DNA of 64,000 nucleotides, from the NCBI RefSeq assembly GCF_003386285.1, contig NZ_QPNC01000015.1, forward strand, positions 1 to 64,000, written 5' to 3'. A program made the position numbers and the translations under genes. Under the pieces are notes generated by a model. That model saw nothing but the letters and a program-made list of their open reading frames with translations, was not told the DNA's origin and searched no databases. Of this stretch, positions 63,515 through 64,000 are shown in pieces (within the stretch, counting starts at the first letter, position 1; each line of letters opens with the position of its first letter). This DNA is from Nocardiopsis sp. FIRDI 009. GTDB lineage: Bacteria > Actinomycetota > Actinomycetes > Streptosporangiales > Streptosporangiaceae.

Positions 63515-64000
63515 TCAGTGCGCGAAGACGAAGGGACGCGATGCGTCCGGAGCCGTCCCGAGGTCGCCGCTGTGCTCACGGGCGCGCTGGCTCTGCCAGG
63601 CACGGACCAGGCTGGCGAGTTCGTCGAACTCCCCCGGTTCCCGCGTGATCGGAGCCGCGAGCAGGTCACCTTCGGGGACCGGACGCGGGGTGGGAACGTG
63701 CGGGGTCGGAGATGTGGGGGCCGCGTGTTTGGGGGTGTAGGCGGTCGCGCGTTCGGGGGTCGGCACCCGGGGCCGGAGCGGACTGGCGAGGGTCGGCCGT
63801 GTCGTCCGGGCGCGCAGGCGGCGGGCGGGGTGCGCGTCCGCGTAGGCGAGTTCTCGCTCGTGGGCGACGACGTAGGGCCGGACGAAGGCGGCGTCCCTGG
63901 CCGGAGGGGTCGGACGCGGCGCCGGAGGGGCGCTGACCTGCGGGGGCTCGGGCGTCGGCTCGGAGATGACGGGGGCGGGCGTCGGCGCGTAGCGGCGGAC
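63515..64000 (-). CDS. Proline-rich protein of unknown function, C-terminal part
   Basis: The visible 161 residues run off the window at 64000. They are rich in Pro, Ala, Thr and Arg. A segment VRPYVVAHERELAYADAH, and a final ELASLVRAWQSQR region, may be short helices. The frame has strong G/C-ended codons throughout. A family is not recognised. It converges with the SDH operon. The start lies outside the window, so the length is unknown. Confidence 0.75.
   Translation of the reverse strand, partial: VRRYAPTPAPVISEPTPEPPQVSAPPAPRPTPPARDAAFVRPYVVAHERELAYADAHPARRLRARTTRPTLASPLRPRVPTPERATAYTPKHAAPTSPTPHVPTPRPVPEGDLLAAPITREPGEFDELASLVRAWQSQRAREHSGDLGTAPDASRPFVFAH

Overview
The window is about 64 kb of very GC-rich DNA with dense, mostly G/C-ending codons, frequent GTG starts, many 1-4 nt start/stop overlaps (GTGA, ATGA, TGATG), mycothiol biosynthesis (mshB), a SigE/anti-sigma locus and dapC/dapD/dapE. 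This points to an actinomycete chromosome. Gene content and proline-rich proteins suggest the Nocardiopsaceae or a relative, but the genus is an inference. I saw no rRNA, tRNA, CRISPR array or insertion sequence.

Region 1 (1-16.5 kb) is a cell-envelope polymer locus. It holds three glycosyltransferases, a nucleotidyltransferase / sn-glycerol-1-phosphate-dehydrogenase-like / CDP-alcohol transferase operon, two membrane proteins, a TagGH-like ABC exporter, a TarI/IspD-like cytidylyltransferase overlapping a glycerophosphodiester phosphodiesterase, an LCP ligase and a UDP-glucose dehydrogenase. Together they look like a route to make, export and attach a phosphopolyol or teichoic-acid-like polymer.

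Region 2 (16.7-25.3 kb) is mixed. It has a secreted TNT-domain (NAD glycohydrolase-like) protein, an MFS exporter with a divergent TetR and operator boxes, an AraC-VOC pair, purE/purK, a GtrA protein, a TIGR03086 protein and a CPBP protease.

Region 3 (25.5-49.3 kb) is a conserved actinobacterial backbone: mrp, htrA, a MucB-like protein, anti-sigma factor, sigE, O-methyltransferase, pepA, a DUF3117 protein, a DivIVA-like protein, a LOG protein, dapE, dapD, dapC, ferredoxin, an M50 protease, mshB and an S9 peptidase. The order resembles Mycobacterium tuberculosis Rv1229c to Rv1170 from memory. It serves envelope stress, diaminopimelate and mycothiol synthesis.

Region 4 (49.4-55.0 kb) has a DUF3054 protein, a TrmH-type methyltransferase, a GNAT protein, a TetR/FAD-monooxygenase/MBL-hydrolase module with two matching operators, and a small P-loop kinase.

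Region 5 (55.1-63.5 kb) has two different succinate dehydrogenase operons on either side of a LysR regulator whose gene carries a TTA codon. The window ends inside a proline-rich protein on the minus strand.

The most unusual points are two genes whose reading frames seem to begin at ATC, the glycerol-1-phosphate-type operon, a small coupled ORF ahead of the ABC exporter, a dispersed intergenic repeat near gene 3' ends, the paired SDH operons with a Rieske-like CHSC motif in one anchor, and at least a dozen leaderless genes.
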